Below, in pieces: positions 19,305 through 28,749 of a stretch of 64,000 nt of DNA. The position numbers and the translations under genes were made by a program. The DNA is from Campylobacterota bacterium (GTDB lineage: Bacteria; Campylobacterota; Campylobacteria; Campylobacterales; Sulfurimonadaceae), in contig JBFMGG010000006.1 in the NCBI GenBank assembly GCA_040752835.1, forward strand, positions 234,674 to 298,673, in the 5' to 3' direction. The notes beneath the pieces were generated by a model. It was not told where the DNA came from. It did not search any database and worked only from the letters and a program-made list of their open reading frames with translations. The stretch's first letter is position 1, and the number at the start of each line of letters is the position of its first letter.

Positions 19305-19736
19305 TTACGCTCTCACTTCCAAAAATGACGCGTCGGCGGACGCGACTTTCTGATACCCATCCATCTGTGTCGGTACGACACGTTCAAGAAGGGTATTGTA
19401 AAAAGCCCCGACGCTTAAAACCATTTTCGCGTAGCGGTGATTGACCTCGCGAAGTTTCGCGAGATTCTCTTTCAGAAGATCAAGAAGCTGATGTTGTTCG
19501 TCATCGAGGAGTTCGAAAAGCGCTTTGGAAGGTTGGGCGGTCATCAATTTCGAAATTTCACGATCGATCATCGCTTTTTTGTTTTCGAAACTTTTGATTT
19601 TTTCTTCTTTGATCGCCAAACGTTCAAACTGTGTATTATGCTTGGCCTCTTTGATATCGGCAATGTCTTCTTCTGACAATGCGATAAGGGCTTCCAGTTC
19701 TTTGATAGCGCTTTTCAACTGATACGACAACATCAT
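19305..19736 (-). CDS. FlgN-like flagellar chaperone
   Basis: 143-residue, highly helical, charged protein encoded between flgM and flgK, the usual place of FlgN, the export chaperone for FlgK/FlgL. It has a long coiled-coil central part (about 40-110: IKEEKIKSFENKKAMIDREISKL, LLDLLKENLAKLREVNHRY). Sequence signature is weak, so the call rests on length, composition and context. The stop lies next to the flgK start. Confidence 0.7.
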   Translation of the reverse strand: MMLSYQLKSAIKELEALIALSEEDIADIKEAKHNTQFERLAIKEEKIKSFENKKAMIDREISKLMTAQPSKALFELLDDEQHQLLDLLKENLAKLREVNHRYAKMVLSVGAFYNTLLERVVPTQMDGYQKVASADASFLEVRA

Positions 19737-19750
19737 AAACTCCTGTTTGT

Positions 19751-19957
19751 TTAAGTCAGCTCTTGCGCGATGCGCTTCGCCAACGCTTCGATATCGACAC
19801 GGTATTCGCCTTTTTCGATCGAAGACTTGATCTCTTCGATCCGGCTGGTGTCACCTTGTTTGGAAACCGACTGAGAGGATTTTTCCTGTTCTTTCGGCTT
19901 AAGCGACGTTTCTTGGTAAACGCCTTTCATGATTGAGCTGTTCACACTTGAGATCAT
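19751..19957 (-). CDS. flgM: Anti-sigma-28 factor FlgM
   Basis: 68-residue small protein. The C-terminal half (ASRIEEIKSSIEKGEYRVDIEALAKRIAQEL-type pattern) is the FlgM signature that binds sigma-28 (FliA). The N-terminal part is polar and probably disordered. First gene after a near-consensus sigma-28 promoter and ahead of the chaperone and flgK. An RBS (AGAAGGA) is present. Confidence 0.85.
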   Translation of the reverse strand: MISSVNSSIMKGVYQETSLKPKEQEKSSQSVSKQGDTSRIEEIKSSIEKGEYRVDIEALAKRIAQELT

Positions 19958-19999
19958 GGTGAATCCTTCTGGTTTGTCCGTTTATGATGTCTATCTACC

Positions 20000-20026
20000 A
20001 TATCGGCAAACACTCCGAAAAATTTA
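20000..20026 (-). promoter_or_regulatory. Sigma-28 (FliA) promoter for flgM operon
   Basis: Minus strand reads TAAA, 15 nt, then GCCGATAT (-35 at plus 20026-20023, -10 at 20007-20000), matching the FliA consensus TAAA-N15-GCCGATAA at all but the last base. It lies 43 nt before the flgM ATG. Confidence 0.75.
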
Positions 20027-20308
20027 GTTTTTCACCCCTTTTTGACTCAAATGTTCAAACAGCATTTGCGAAAATCCGAACCCTCCCGCACTGGCGTTGG
20101 AAAGTTCCTCACGGTACATCGATTTGAAGATTTTGTCTCCCGGATCGTTAGCGCTGAAAAGGTTTTTTTCATCCTTCATCGCTTCATCGAGCAACATCTT
20201 CACAATGATCGCTTCGAACTGGTCCGTTTTTTCCTTGAGGATTGCGTCCCCTTCTTTCGTCCCCACGGTCGGGACGGGCTTTTGATACTGTACGTGTGAA
20301 ACGTCCAT
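20024..20308 (-). CDS. flgJ: Rod-binding protein, FlgJ N-domain type
   Basis: 94-residue protein matching the rod-binding (FlgJ N-terminal) domain: LKEKTDQFEAIIVKMLLDEAMKD, then YREELSNASAGGFGFSQMLFEHLS. It lacks the muramidase domain found in enterobacterial FlgJ, which is normal in this phylum. Its ATG overlaps the flgI stop, so the pair is co-transcribed from the sigma-54-like promoter upstream of flgI. Some family members are simply annotated as flagellar rod-binding protein. Confidence 0.85.
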   Translation of the reverse strand: MDVSHVQYQKPVPTVGTKEGDAILKEKTDQFEAIIVKMLLDEAMKDEKNLFSANDPGDKIFKSMYREELSNASAGGFGFSQMLFEHLSQKGVKN

Positions 20309-21354
20309 CAGATCACCTCCAGGTCTACGGTAATGGCACCGGCGCTTTTCATCGCCTGTAAAATGGCGATCATCTCTTTGGGGGTTGCCCCGAGTTTCTG
20401 GAGCGAACGGGCGATATTCGCGACCGTCGTCGTCCCTTTTTCGGTATAGATTTCGTTTTCGTTCAGCCCGATGACAAGGCTTTTATCCATCGCGACGCTT
20501 CCGGCAGGCTTGGCCACATTGTCCTGCGAAAGCACTTTGACCGTCATGTCGCCTTGCGTGATGACGACGGGTTTGACTTCGACGTCGACTCCCGCGACGA
20601 TCGTCCCCGTCCGCTCGTTGATGATGATTTTCTGCTCCTGGGCGTAGTTGACGTCCAGATTCTGCACTTCGGCCAGGAACTCGACCATCGAACGGTTTTT
20701 GGGGAGCTGCAGTTTGATCGTGCGGGAATCGAGGGCTGTCGCGACTTCACCCCGATAACGGTCGTTGATCGCGTTTTGGATCGCAACCGCATTCGTAAAA
20801 TTCGATGTTTTGAGTGAGAGCGTCGCGTTTTGCTGATGGTAAAGGTCCTGCTGGATTTCACGTTCGACAAGCCCGCCGCCGTACACCATGCCGGCGGTCG
20901 GATGCGATTCGGAACCCGCACCCCGCTCGTTTTTTCCGCCGATGCTCACCGGTCCCTGCGCAAGTGCGTAGATTTTCCCGTCCACCCCTTTGAGCGGCGT
21001 CATCAAAAGCGTCCCCCCCTCCAGGGATTTCGCGTCCCCGATCGAAGAGACAACCACGTCGAATGTATCCCCCTGGCGGGCGAACGGAGCAAATTTGGCC
21101 GTGACGACGACGGCGGCGACGTTTTTGGATTTAATGTCGACCGGGTTCATGTCGATGTTCATCGCTTTGAGCATGTTGGCGATCGACTGGAGGGTAAATT
21201 TCGAGGTGGTTCCGTCTCCCGTTTTTTTCAGACCGACGACAAGCGAGTATCCGATAATCTGGTTGTCACGCACCCCTACGACATTGGCGAGTTCACCGAC
21301 CCGGGCGGCCTGCAGTGATGAAAGGAGTAAAAAAAACGCTACGATGACTCTCAT
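20308..21354 (-). CDS. flgI: Flagellar P-ring protein FlgI
   Basis: 348-residue periplasmic P-ring subunit. Signal peptide MRVIVAFFLLLSSLQAA precedes the mature start RVGELANVVGVRDNQIIGYSLVVGL, the family signature. The C-terminus (LQKLGATPKEMIAILQAMKSAGAI) is conserved. I prefer the ATG at 21354, 11 codons inside the longest frame, because it gives a clean signal peptide and has AAGGAT as RBS. Confidence 0.94.
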   Translation of the reverse strand: MRVIVAFFLLLSSLQAARVGELANVVGVRDNQIIGYSLVVGLKKTGDGTTSKFTLQSIANMLKAMNIDMNPVDIKSKNVAAVVVTAKFAPFARQGDTFDVVVSSIGDAKSLEGGTLLMTPLKGVDGKIYALAQGPVSIGGKNERGAGSESHPTAGMVYGGGLVEREIQQDLYHQQNATLSLKTSNFTNAVAIQNAINDRYRGEVATALDSRTIKLQLPKNRSMVEFLAEVQNLDVNYAQEQKIIINERTGTIVAGVDVEVKPVVITQGDMTVKVLSQDNVAKPAGSVAMDKSLVIGLNENEIYTEKGTTTVANIARSLQKLGATPKEMIAILQAMKSAGAITVDLEVI

Positions 21355-21382
21355 GCTTATCCTTTGAAACGTGCAAAGAAAA

Positions 21383-21399
21383 AGCAAAGTTCATTCCAG
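21383..21399 (-). promoter_or_regulatory. Sigma-54 promoter for flgI operon
   Basis: Minus strand CTGGAATGAACTTTGCT matches YTGGCACGRNNNTTGCW at 15 of 17 positions, with GG (-24) and GC (-12) correctly spaced by 10 nt. It lies 28 nt before the flgI ATG, as expected for a middle-class flagellar operon driven by RpoN and FlgR. Confidence 0.75.
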
Positions 21400-21427
21400 T
21401 TCTTCGGAAACGGAGGGAAAAGCTCAC

Positions 21428-22015
21428 TCAGGCGTAATAAGTCAGTGACGTTTTCCCAAATTTTTTGCTCTTGAGACGCCGATATTCCCCGATCGTATCG
21501 GGAAGTTCCAGCGTACTCATGTGCTCGATGATAAAGAGTTTTGCCAGATGCGGGGGAACCCCGGCGATCAGGTCAAGGGTTTTATCGTAAATCTCTTCCA
21601 TCCCTTCGCGGTAGGCAAAAGGGGGATCGACATACACAAAAGCGCTTTCGCCGAGGCTTTCGAGCCTTTTTTTCACCTGCGCGATATTCGAAAAGCTGTC
21701 TCCCTCGAATACTTCGCAGGCGGCAGGGTCGGTCTGGGCGATATTGTGGCGGAGAGTTTTGATCGCATCGCGGTCTTTTTCCATGAACAGGATCTTTTTC
21801 GCCCCGCGGCTGAGCGCTTCAAGCCCCACCGAACCGCTTCCGGAAAATACTTCGACGAGTACGGCGTCGATCACGTCGAACTGGATCGTATTGAAAAACG
21901 ATTCCAGGACGATCGCTTTGGAACTGCGGGTCGTCTCTTTGGAAGGGAGACGAAGCGTTTTGCCCTTAAATCTCCCCGCGATGATTTTTTTGGTCAGCGG
22001 GGGATTATTTTTCAT
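21428..22015 (-). CDS. rsmD: 16S rRNA (guanine-N2)-methyltransferase RsmD
   Basis: 195-residue SAM-dependent methyltransferase that modifies G966 (E. coli numbering) of 16S rRNA. N-terminal IIAGRFKGKTLRLPSKETTRSSK, SAM-binding VEVFSGSGSVGLEALSRGA and catalytic YVDPPFAYREG are all visible. It overlaps the upstream small gene by 11 bp. Common neighbour of flagellar genes in this phylum. Confidence 0.9.
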   Translation of the reverse strand: MKNNPPLTKKIIAGRFKGKTLRLPSKETTRSSKAIVLESFFNTIQFDVIDAVLVEVFSGSGSVGLEALSRGAKKILFMEKDRDAIKTLRHNIAQTDPAACEVFEGDSFSNIAQVKKRLESLGESAFVYVDPPFAYREGMEEIYDKTLDLIAGVPPHLAKLFIIEHMSTLELPDTIGEYRRLKSKKFGKTSLTYYA

Positions 22016-22391
22016 AAAACGCCCGTATCGCCTTGAGGATATTCGCCTGGTATTCGCGGGTCAGTTTTTCGATGTGGCGTTCGAGCACTTCGAAACTGAT
22101 CGCTTCTTCTTCGCAAGAGGCTGAGGGTTCCGGGACAGCGGGTTCCGCGGAAGAGCGGTGGAGCGATTCAAGTTTGCGCCCCAGCGCGTGGAGAAGCTGC
22201 GCTTTCGAAAAGGGTTTGATCAAATCGGCCGATTCGGTCGCACCGATGATAAAAGTGGGGCGGTTCTCGTCGCGAATCTCTTTGTCGCGGATCAGAATAT
22301 CGCACTGGCGGACCGAACTGAGCTGCCCTTCCAAAAAAAGTTCCAACGAACGCTGCAAAAGCGGCGAATCGCATTGTACGGCTACTTTCAC
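22005..22391 (-). CDS. Conserved hypothetical protein upstream of rsmD
   Basis: About 128 residues, no recognised domain. The N-terminal 80 residues (VKVAVQCDSPLLQRSLELFLEGQ, CDILIRDKEI, FIIGATESADLIKPFSKAQLLHALG) have the rhythm of a degenerate receiver or Rossmann-like fold with a KPFSKAQL end, reminiscent of the last part of response-regulator receivers. The C-terminal part is helical. I prefer the GTG at 22391, preceded by GAGGGG; an ATG at 22412 has a poor RBS. Function unknown. Confidence 0.6.
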   Translation of the reverse strand: MKVAVQCDSPLLQRSLELFLEGQLSSVRQCDILIRDKEIRDENRPTFIIGATESADLIKPFSKAQLLHALGRKLESLHRSSAEPAVPEPSASCEEEAISFEVLERHIEKLTREYQANILKAIRAFYEK

Positions 22392-22552
22392 GTTTCCCCT
22401 TCCCCTCTTCATAATCGTTGCGCAGAGGTTCTTTCCGCTCTGCCTTGTTCCATTCCCCGTATATTAACATAGTTCGGATGCTTCTCATCGCTATTTTCAC
22501 CGATTTCTGCTATCATAGGATTATAAAGACAGAGAGAGTTGGGAGTATTTTA

Positions 22553-25500
22553 TTGCGCATTTTTCCTGTGAACATCTCTTGCGGCGCCCGATGCAAAGAG
22601 TGGAGCGTCGGAACGATTATTTTTCTTCTCAGTGCCGTCGTATCGGCATTCGTCGTCGTCCATCTCGACCGGATGAGAGTACACGACAAGCTCCACTCTC
22701 TTCAGTCCATCACACACGAACATGCTTCCCGCCTGCACAAACACATCGACCAGAGCATGGTGCTCGCGTATCCGATCGCGGCGGCGATCGAAACCGGAAT
22801 GGACATCAAAAATTTTACGTTCATTGCCGATAAACTGATCGAACACCATCCCCTGATCCATGAAATCGCCCTGGCTCCGGGGGGTACGATTACCCATATC
22901 GTTCCGATAAAAGGGAACGAACAAGCGCTCGGGCTCGATTTGCTCAGGCACCCCGAACAAAAAGCCGAAGCGCTGCTGGCGCTCCAAAGCGGCAAACTCA
23001 CCCTTGCAGGGCCGATTCGCCTGATGCAAGGAGGCGAAGGGGTTGTCGGGAGACTTCCCGTTTTTCTCGGAGAAGATCAAAAGTTCTGGGGATTCGTCCT
23101 GACCGTTATCAGCCTGCCCGATCTGCTGGACGTCGTCGAAATGGATGACCTTTCCCGCAGCGGGTACCACTATCGGCTCTCGCGCATTCCACCGGGTTCA
23201 GACCGGGTGCAGATCATCGCGGCATCAGGTTCCGCCCCTCTTGATCACCCCATACGTCAACGCATCGCGTTTCCCAACGCCGAATGGACACTCAGCGTAG
23301 CACCCGCTGCGGGATGGCACGATCGGGGAACGATCCTTTTTCAAAGCGCCCTTGGATTGTTCATCAGCCTGTTGCTGGGTTATATCGCGAAACAATTCAT
23401 CGAACTGCGCAATCGGCGCGACACCCTCGAACACCACGTTGCCGAGCGAATAGCCGAAATTTCGCTCACCCGTAAGCGGCTTGAACTGCTGCTGCGTACC
23501 ATCCCCGATCCGGTATGGCTCAAAGACGCGGAGGGGACTTATCTGCTGTGCAATCCGATGTTTGAACGTTTTTTCGGTGCCAAAGAATCGGAAATCGTCG
23601 GCAAAAGCGATTACGATTTCGTCGATCGGGAACTGGCCGACTTTTTCCGGGCCAAAGACCGCCTGGCGATGGAGAAACACGCCCCCAGCGTCAACGAAGA
23701 GTGGCTCACTTTTGCCGACGACGGCCATCATGCCCTGATGGAGACGATCAAAACCCCGATGCTCGACGAAACGGGGAACCTCATCGGTATTCTGGGGGTC
23801 GCGCGCGACATTACGGAGCGAAAAAACGCCGAAACGCGAATCACGCAACTCAGTCATCTGTATGCGGCCCTCAGCCACTGCAACAAAACGATCGTCCATG
23901 CCTCGTCACCCGAGGAGGTGTTTGCCGAAGTGTGCCAAGGGATTGTTTCCGAAAGCGGCATCAGCATGGCCTGGATCGGCCTTATCGACCCGGAAACGGG
24001 ATTTGTCCGCCCTGCAGCGTCCTATGGCGATACGCTGGGATATCTGCAAGGGATCGAAATTTCGATCCGGGAAGATGCCCCTTCGGGCAAAGGCCCTACC
24101 GGCATCGCCATCCGGGAAAACCGCCCTTACTGGTGTGCCGATTTCATGAATGATCCCGCGACGGCTCCGTGGCATGAGCGCGGCGAAGCGGTCGGATGGA
24201 AATCCTCCGCCGCGCTGCCGATTCATCTTTACGGCAAGCCCGCAGGTGCGTTCATGGTCTATTCGAACCATCTCGATGCGTTCGACGAACCCAGCCGCGA
24301 ACTTCTGGTCGAAATGGCGATGGACATCGGGTTTGCGATGGAAAATTTCGACAGGGAAGCCAAACGCAAAGCGGCCGAAGAAGATCTGATCCGTACCGAA
24401 AGGCTGCTCGAAGAGATGAGCGAAGCGGCATTGATCGGTGGATGGGAGTACGACGTCAAAACGGGCAAAGGGGCTTGGACCAAAGTGACCGCACGTATCC
24501 ACGACATGGACCCCGATGCCCCGGCCACCGAAACGGTCGGCTTGAGCGTTTACGAGGGCGAATGGCTCGAAAAAATACAAAATGCCATTCATACCGCGAT
24601 AACCCGAGCCCTCCCTTATGATGTGATACTCCATATGACCACCCCCGCGGGGAACAAAAAATGGGTCCGTGCGATCGGTATCCCCGTGATCGAAAACGGT
24701 GAGGTGGTCCGCCTCAGAGGATCGATGCAGGACATCACGGCGCAAAAAACGACGGAAGAAAAAGTCCACTGGCTCGCCCATTTCGACTCTCTTACAGGGC
24801 TTCCGAACCGAACCCTGCTCAACGACCGCCTCAATTACGCCATCCGGATCGCCTACCGCAACCACACGTCGGTTGCACTCCTCTATCTCGATCTCGACCA
24901 TTTCAAAAACATCAACGAAAACCTCGGCCACCACATCGGCGACGAACTGCTCGTCCAGGTGGCCTTGCGGATCCAGTCGATGATCCGCGAATCCGATACC
25001 CTCTCACGTCAGGGAGGGGACGAGTTTATGATCCTCCTCTCGGGCATCGATGCCGAGGGGACCGCGAATGTCGCCGAAAAGCTGATCGAAAGCATTTCGC
25101 AGCCCTACCAGATCCAGAATTACGAACTTACGATCACGCCCTCCATCGGAATCGCCCTCTACCCCGGTGACGGTACGAACTTCACCACTCTCTCACAGGC
25201 GGCGGATGCGGCGATGTTCCGGGCCAAGCATAACGGCCGAAACCGCTATTGCTTTTTTGCCCCCGAGATGCAGGCCCGTTCGGCCCGCAACCTCGAAATC
25301 GAAAACGCTCTTCGGCACGCGATCGCGCGCGGTCAACTCCATATCCACTACCAGCCGCAAATCTCTTTGAGCGACGGAAAACTGATCGGCACCGAAGCGC
25401 TGCTGCGATGGACCCATCCCGAACTCGGGGCCGTTTCTCCCGATGAATTCATCCCCGTCGCCGAAGAGAGCGGACAGATCGTCGCCATCGGAGACTGGGT

Positions 25501-26062
25501 ATTGCGCCATGCGCTTGGACAGCTCAGAGCCTGGATCGACGCGGGTGCCGAACCGTTCATTATGGCCGTCAACCTTTCCGCCATCCAGTTTCGCAACCCC
25601 CAGCTCACCCAAAGGGTTTTGGAGATTCTCGAAGAGCTGGTCCTCCCCCCCGAACATCTCGAACTTGAGCTGACCGAACGGATCGCCTCGGAAAATCCGC
25701 TCGAAGCGATCAACATCATGAATACCCTCTACGATAACGGGATCCGGATGTCGATCGACGATTTCGGAACCGGCTACTCGTCACTGAGCTACCTGAAACA
25801 GTTCAAAGCCTATAAACTCAAAATCGACCAGTCATTTATTCACGACGTCGCCCGGAATCCCGAAGACCGTACCATCGTCAACACGATCATCAAAATGGCC
25901 CACAGCCTCAACATGAAAACAATTGCCGAAGGGGTCGAAACGGCCGAACAACTGGAGATTTTACGAAGTGCCGGATGCGACGAGGTACAGGGGTACTACT
26001 ACGAAAAGCCGATCCCCGCAGCGGAATTCGAACAAAAATACGTTCAGTCGTTTCGCAAATAG
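22553..26062 (+). CDS. CHASE-PAS-GAF-PAS-GGDEF-EAL sensor protein
   Basis: About 1169-residue membrane sensor for cyclic-di-GMP turnover. After an N-terminal helix (VGTIIFLLSAVVSAFVVVHL) there is a periplasmic CHASE-like domain, a second helix (about 255-280), a PAS domain (LLRTIPDPVWLKDAEGTYLL), a GAF domain, another PAS, GGDEF (intact RQGGDEFMIL, about residue 820) and EAL (GTEALLRW, about 948; DDFGTGYSS later). Both enzymatic signatures are intact. I take TTG at 22553 because GGGAG stands 7 nt before it; the longest frame would begin at 22418 within the divergent promoter. Confidence 0.88.
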   Translation: MRIFPVNISCGARCKEWSVGTIIFLLSAVVSAFVVVHLDRMRVHDKLHSLQSITHEHASRLHKHIDQSMVLAYPIAAAIETGMDIKNFTFIADKLIEHHPLIHEIALAPGGTITHIVPIKGNEQALGLDLLRHPEQKAEALLALQSGKLTLAGPIRLMQGGEGVVGRLPVFLGEDQKFWGFVLTVISLPDLLDVVEMDDLSRSGYHYRLSRIPPGSDRVQIIAASGSAPLDHPIRQRIAFPNAEWTLSVAPAAGWHDRGTILFQSALGLFISLLLGYIAKQFIELRNRRDTLEHHVAERIAEISLTRKRLELLLRTIPDPVWLKDAEGTYLLCNPMFERFFGAKESEIVGKSDYDFVDRELADFFRAKDRLAMEKHAPSVNEEWLTFADDGHHALMETIKTPMLDETGNLIGILGVARDITERKNAETRITQLSHLYAALSHCNKTIVHASSPEEVFAEVCQGIVSESGISMAWIGLIDPETGFVRPAASYGDTLGYLQGIEISIREDAPSGKGPTGIAIRENRPYWCADFMNDPATAPWHERGEAVGWKSSAALPIHLYGKPAGAFMVYSNHLDAFDEPSRELLVEMAMDIGFAMENFDREAKRKAAEEDLIRTERLLEEMSEAALIGGWEYDVKTGKGAWTKVTARIHDMDPDAPATETVGLSVYEGEWLEKIQNAIHTAITRALPYDVILHMTTPAGNKKWVRAIGIPVIENGEVVRLRGSMQDITAQKTTEEKVHWLAHFDSLTGLPNRTLLNDRLNYAIRIAYRNHTSVALLYLDLDHFKNINENLGHHIGDELLVQVALRIQSMIRESDTLSRQGGDEFMILLSGIDAEGTANVAEKLIESISQPYQIQNYELTITPSIGIALYPGDGTNFTTLSQAADAAMFRAKHNGRNRYCFFAPEMQARSARNLEIENALRHAIARGQLHIHYQPQISLSDGKLIGTEALLRWTHPELGAVSPDEFIPVAEESGQIVAIGDWVLRHALGQLRAWIDAGAEPFIMAVNLSAIQFRNPQLTQRVLEILEELVLPPEHLELELTERIASENPLEAINIMNTLYDNGIRMSIDDFGTGYSSLSYLKQFKAYKLKIDQSFIHDVARNPEDRTIVNTIIKMAHSLNMKTIAEGVETAEQLEILRSAGCDEVQGYYYEKPIPAAEFEQKYVQSFRK

Positions 26063-26745
26063 TGCTCGATGCTGTAGCGAAGATCTTCATCCATATCGTG
26101 GAGGGAATCGAGCATCCATTTGAGATAGCCGGGATCTTTGAGGGCGATTTCCTCGATCCGTTTTTTGGCGTATTTTCCGAAAGGGAGACGGTTGAGCAGG
26201 ACATGAGAGCGTGAAATGTCGATCAGCTTTTGAGGGTCGGCGAGGTCCAGCAGATACGTGTAGAGCATCCGAACGTGAAGCGCATCGCTCAAAGGTCGGT
26301 GGGGAGATACCGTAACGCCCTCGGCGGCAAAAAACGCCTCTTCCTCCCGATAGAGCCGTAATTCGTATCGCAGAAACTGCAAAGCATATCCCTCCAGATC
26401 GTCCATCAGCGCTTTGGCGCATTTGAGGGTATCGACCACCTCGCCTTGCCATTCGATCCCCTCTTTGGAGAGCATGGCAAGATCAAACGGCGCATTGTGC
26501 GACACGAGCGTGTTGGCAGCGAGGTTGAGCCGTTTGAGGATTGCGCAGCTTTGCGAACGGGAAAACGGGGGGGCATCCGCAACCATCTCATTCGTGATCT
26601 GATGCACCGCCGAGGCCGAGGGCGGTATCTTTTTCCCCGGGTGGATGAACTCTTCATGCAGCTGCTCTTCCCACACGATCCCGACGGCGCAGATGCGGTC
26701 TTGAACATCGGTCCCGGTGGTTTCGGTGTCGAAAAAGATCAGCAT
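26044..26745 (-). CDS. DnaQ-like 3'-5' exonuclease
   Basis: 233-residue DEDDh exonuclease related to the epsilon subunit of DNA polymerase III. Motif I is FFDTETTGTD (D6, E8), motif II is in SHNAPFDLAML, and motif III in SPHRPLSDALHVRML (His and Asp). The C-terminal 60 residues (LPFGKYAKKRIEEIALKDPGYLKWMLD) contain a short zinc-free module often fused to such nucleases. It overlaps the upstream gene by 7 bp (ATGCTGA) and its 3' end overlaps the convergent GGDEF-EAL gene. Confidence 0.85.
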   Translation of the reverse strand: MLIFFDTETTGTDVQDRICAVGIVWEEQLHEEFIHPGKKIPPSASAVHQITNEMVADAPPFSRSQSCAILKRLNLAANTLVSHNAPFDLAMLSKEGIEWQGEVVDTLKCAKALMDDLEGYALQFLRYELRLYREEEAFFAAEGVTVSPHRPLSDALHVRMLYTYLLDLADPQKLIDISRSHVLLNRLPFGKYAKKRIEEIALKDPGYLKWMLDSLHDMDEDLRYSIEHYLRND

Positions 26746-27182
26746 GTTTCAGAGCCGGAAATTTCGCCGATCCGCCCCATCAGCTTATAATAGTGTTCAA
26801 GCGTACGGAAGCTTTTCTCGAAACGCCATCCCAGCACGAACGCAATGATCTCTTTTTTCCGTTCTTCGGAAAGTTTTTCGACCCGCCCGTAGTAGGCGAG
26901 CGAAATATTTTTGTTTTTGACTTTCGCCTCTTTGTCGTAGACGATCCCGATGATCTGGGCGTATTTCCCCTCTTTGAGCGTTCCGAGGTCCTCATCGGCA
27001 AGCGAGATCCCCGAGAGATTGATCGCTTTAAAATCGAAAAGCTCGTCGAAACGGAGAACTTTTGCGTCGATTCCCAAAACGGCATAGAGCCGATCGAGTT
27101 CTTTGAGGTTTTTTTTGCGTTCCAACTCGTAACTGGAGATCTGTGCGGTCAGGTTTTTGAGACGGTCGAGGGCTGAACTCAC
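26739..27182 (-). CDS. Conserved hypothetical protein, coiled-coil
   Basis: About 147 residues, no recognised family. The N-terminus is a predicted coiled coil (SSALDRLKNLTAQISSYELERKKNLKELDRLY). The remainder mixes strands and helices (FDFKAINLSGISLADEDLG, YGRVEKLSEERKKEIIAFVLGWRFEKSF). I take GTG at 27182 because AAGGAG lies 5 nt before it; a GTG at 27200 lies before that RBS. Translationally coupled to the exonuclease gene. Confidence 0.6.
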   Translation of the reverse strand: MSSALDRLKNLTAQISSYELERKKNLKELDRLYAVLGIDAKVLRFDELFDFKAINLSGISLADEDLGTLKEGKYAQIIGIVYDKEAKVKNKNISLAYYGRVEKLSEERKKEIIAFVLGWRFEKSFRTLEHYYKLMGRIGEISGSETC

Positions 27183-27232
27183 ATATTCTCCTTGGAACAC
27201 CGTAAATTTGGATAATTTTAACGAACATTGAC

Positions 27233-27238
27233 TTATAA
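27233..27238 (+). promoter_or_regulatory. -10 element for murA
   Basis: TATAAT 28 nt before the murA ATG at 27267, with TTGAC partly overlapping its upstream flank and no clear -35. Confidence 0.5.
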
Positions 27239-27266
27239 TATCAAACTTTTTTTATATGGGATTTTC

Positions 27267-28529
27267 ATGGACTATTTACGCATTCAAGGCCCCACAAAGC
27301 TCCAGGGCACCGTTGTGATCTCCGGCGCGAAAAATGCCGCACTGCCCCTTATCACGCTGGCATTGCTGGCACACAATAAAGTCACGATGACCAACATGCC
27401 CGAAGTCGCGGACATCAAAACGCTGCTCAAACTGCTCCAGAATCTGGGCGCTTCTTGCAACCTGGAAAACCATACCCTCACGATCGACACCTCGACGGTC
27501 AACCATACTATGGCCAATTACGACATCGTCAAAACGATGCGCGCGTCAATCCTTGTCCTGGGCCCCCTGCTGGCTCGCTTCGGCCATTGCGAAGTTTCGC
27601 TTCCGGGCGGATGCGCCATCGGGCAGCGCCCCATCGACCTGCACCTCAAAGCGCTCGAACAGATGGGAGCGCAAATCACGATCCACGCGGGATACGTCCA
27701 TGCCGTGGCGCCCGAAGGGCTCAAAGGGGCGCACATCGTATTCGATAAAATCACCGTGACCGGAACGGCCAACATCGTCATGGCCGCAGCACTCGCTCAC
27801 GGCAAAACGGTGATACAAAACGCCGCGCGCGAACCCGAAGTCGTCCAGCTGTGCGAAATCCTCCGCGACAGCGGAATCGACATTCGCGGTATCGGTACTT
27901 CCGAACTGGTGATCATGGGAACCGGGGGGAAAACGATCGACATGATCGATTTCGAAGTGATCCCCGACCGGATCGAAGCGGGGACCTATCTGTGTGCCGC
28001 CGCCATCACCGATTCGTCGATCACCCTTGAAAAAGTACGCCCCGACCATCTCGACGCCGTCACCGCAAAACTTGAGCAGATGGGATGCACGTTCGACATC
28101 GGCGAAACGACGATGACGATCCATCCTGCCGAAAAACTCAAACCCGTTGATATCATCACCCAGGAATACCCTGCGTTCCCGACCGATATGCAAGCGCAGT
28201 TCATGGCCCTCGCCGTCCGTGCCAATGGAGCGAGCACTATCGAAGAGCGCCTGTTTGAAAACCGTTTTATGCACGTCAGTGAATTGCAGCGTCTGGGTTC
28301 CGAAATCAAACTCAGCGGCCATACGGCCACGGTTATCGGTCCGTCCGAACTCTTCGGGGCTGACGTGATGGCCACCGACCTTCGCGCCTCCAGTGCCCTC
28401 GTCCTGGCCGGAATGGCTGCGGAAGGGACGACCAACGTCCACCGCATCTACCACCTCGACCGCGGATACGAAAACCTCGAACAAAAACTTCGCGCACTCG
28501 GCGCGACGATCGACCGCCTCAAAGAATAG
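27267..28529 (+). CDS. murA: UDP-GlcNAc 1-carboxyvinyltransferase MurA
   Basis: 420-residue enzyme of the first committed peptidoglycan step; adds enolpyruvate from PEP to UDP-GlcNAc. N-terminus [27 protein letters not shown] carries the catalytic Lys (SGAKNAAL), and the loop [15 protein letters not shown] holds the fosfomycin-target Cys (about 117). Start at 27267 restores the usual N-terminus; the longer frame from 27228 spans the promoter. Confidence 0.95.
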   Translation: MDYLRIQGPTKLQGTVVISGAKNAALPLITLALLAHNKVTMTNMPEVADIKTLLKLLQNLGASCNLENHTLTIDTSTVNHTMANYDIVKTMRASILVLGPLLARFGHCEVSLPGGCAIGQRPIDLHLKALEQMGAQITIHAGYVHAVAPEGLKGAHIVFDKITVTGTANIVMAAALAHGKTVIQNAAREPEVVQLCEILRDSGIDIRGIGTSELVIMGTGGKTIDMIDFEVIPDRIEAGTYLCAAAITDSSITLEKVRPDHLDAVTAKLEQMGCTFDIGETTMTIHPAEKLKPVDIITQEYPAFPTDMQAQFMALAVRANGASTIEERLFENRFMHVSELQRLGSEIKLSGHTATVIGPSELFGADVMATDLRASSALVLAGMAAEGTTNVHRIYHLDRGYENLEQKLRALGATIDRLKE

Positions 28530-28539
28530 AATCGACCGC

Positions 28540-28559
28540 TTTCCCGCGTTTGCGGGAAA
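28540..28559 (+). terminator. murA terminator hairpin
   Basis: TTTCCCGC-GTTT-GCGGGAAA is a perfect 8-bp stem just after the murA stop, followed by a pyrimidine-rich stretch (CTTCCCCTTCTTTT). It may act in both directions between murA and purL. The rest of the 220-bp gap holds no supported gene. Confidence 0.6.
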
Positions 28560-28717
28560 CTTCCCCTTCTTTTACTCTCCGCAGCGATATGCCAGATTCG
28601 TAATGTAGTACTCGCAATAACGTTTTGAGCGTTTGCGAAAAATTTTTCTCAATAGCTTTTTCATATCCGGATGCATGCAAAAAGTATGCCAAAGCAAAGG
28701 TATCGAAAGAAGAATTT

Positions 28718-28734
28718 TTCCCCATCCCGGGGAA
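28718..28734 (-). terminator. purL terminator hairpin
   Basis: On the minus strand TTCCCC-GGGAT-GGGGAA forms a 6-bp stem 16 nt after the purL stop, followed by AAATTCTTCTTT. A modest intrinsic terminator. Confidence 0.45.
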
Positions 28735-28749
28735 GAGAGAGGCGAAGGG

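Noticed and set aside
28519..28725. Leftward 68-codon frame between murA and purL
   Set aside because: No RBS, and it runs through both the murA and purL terminator hairpins.
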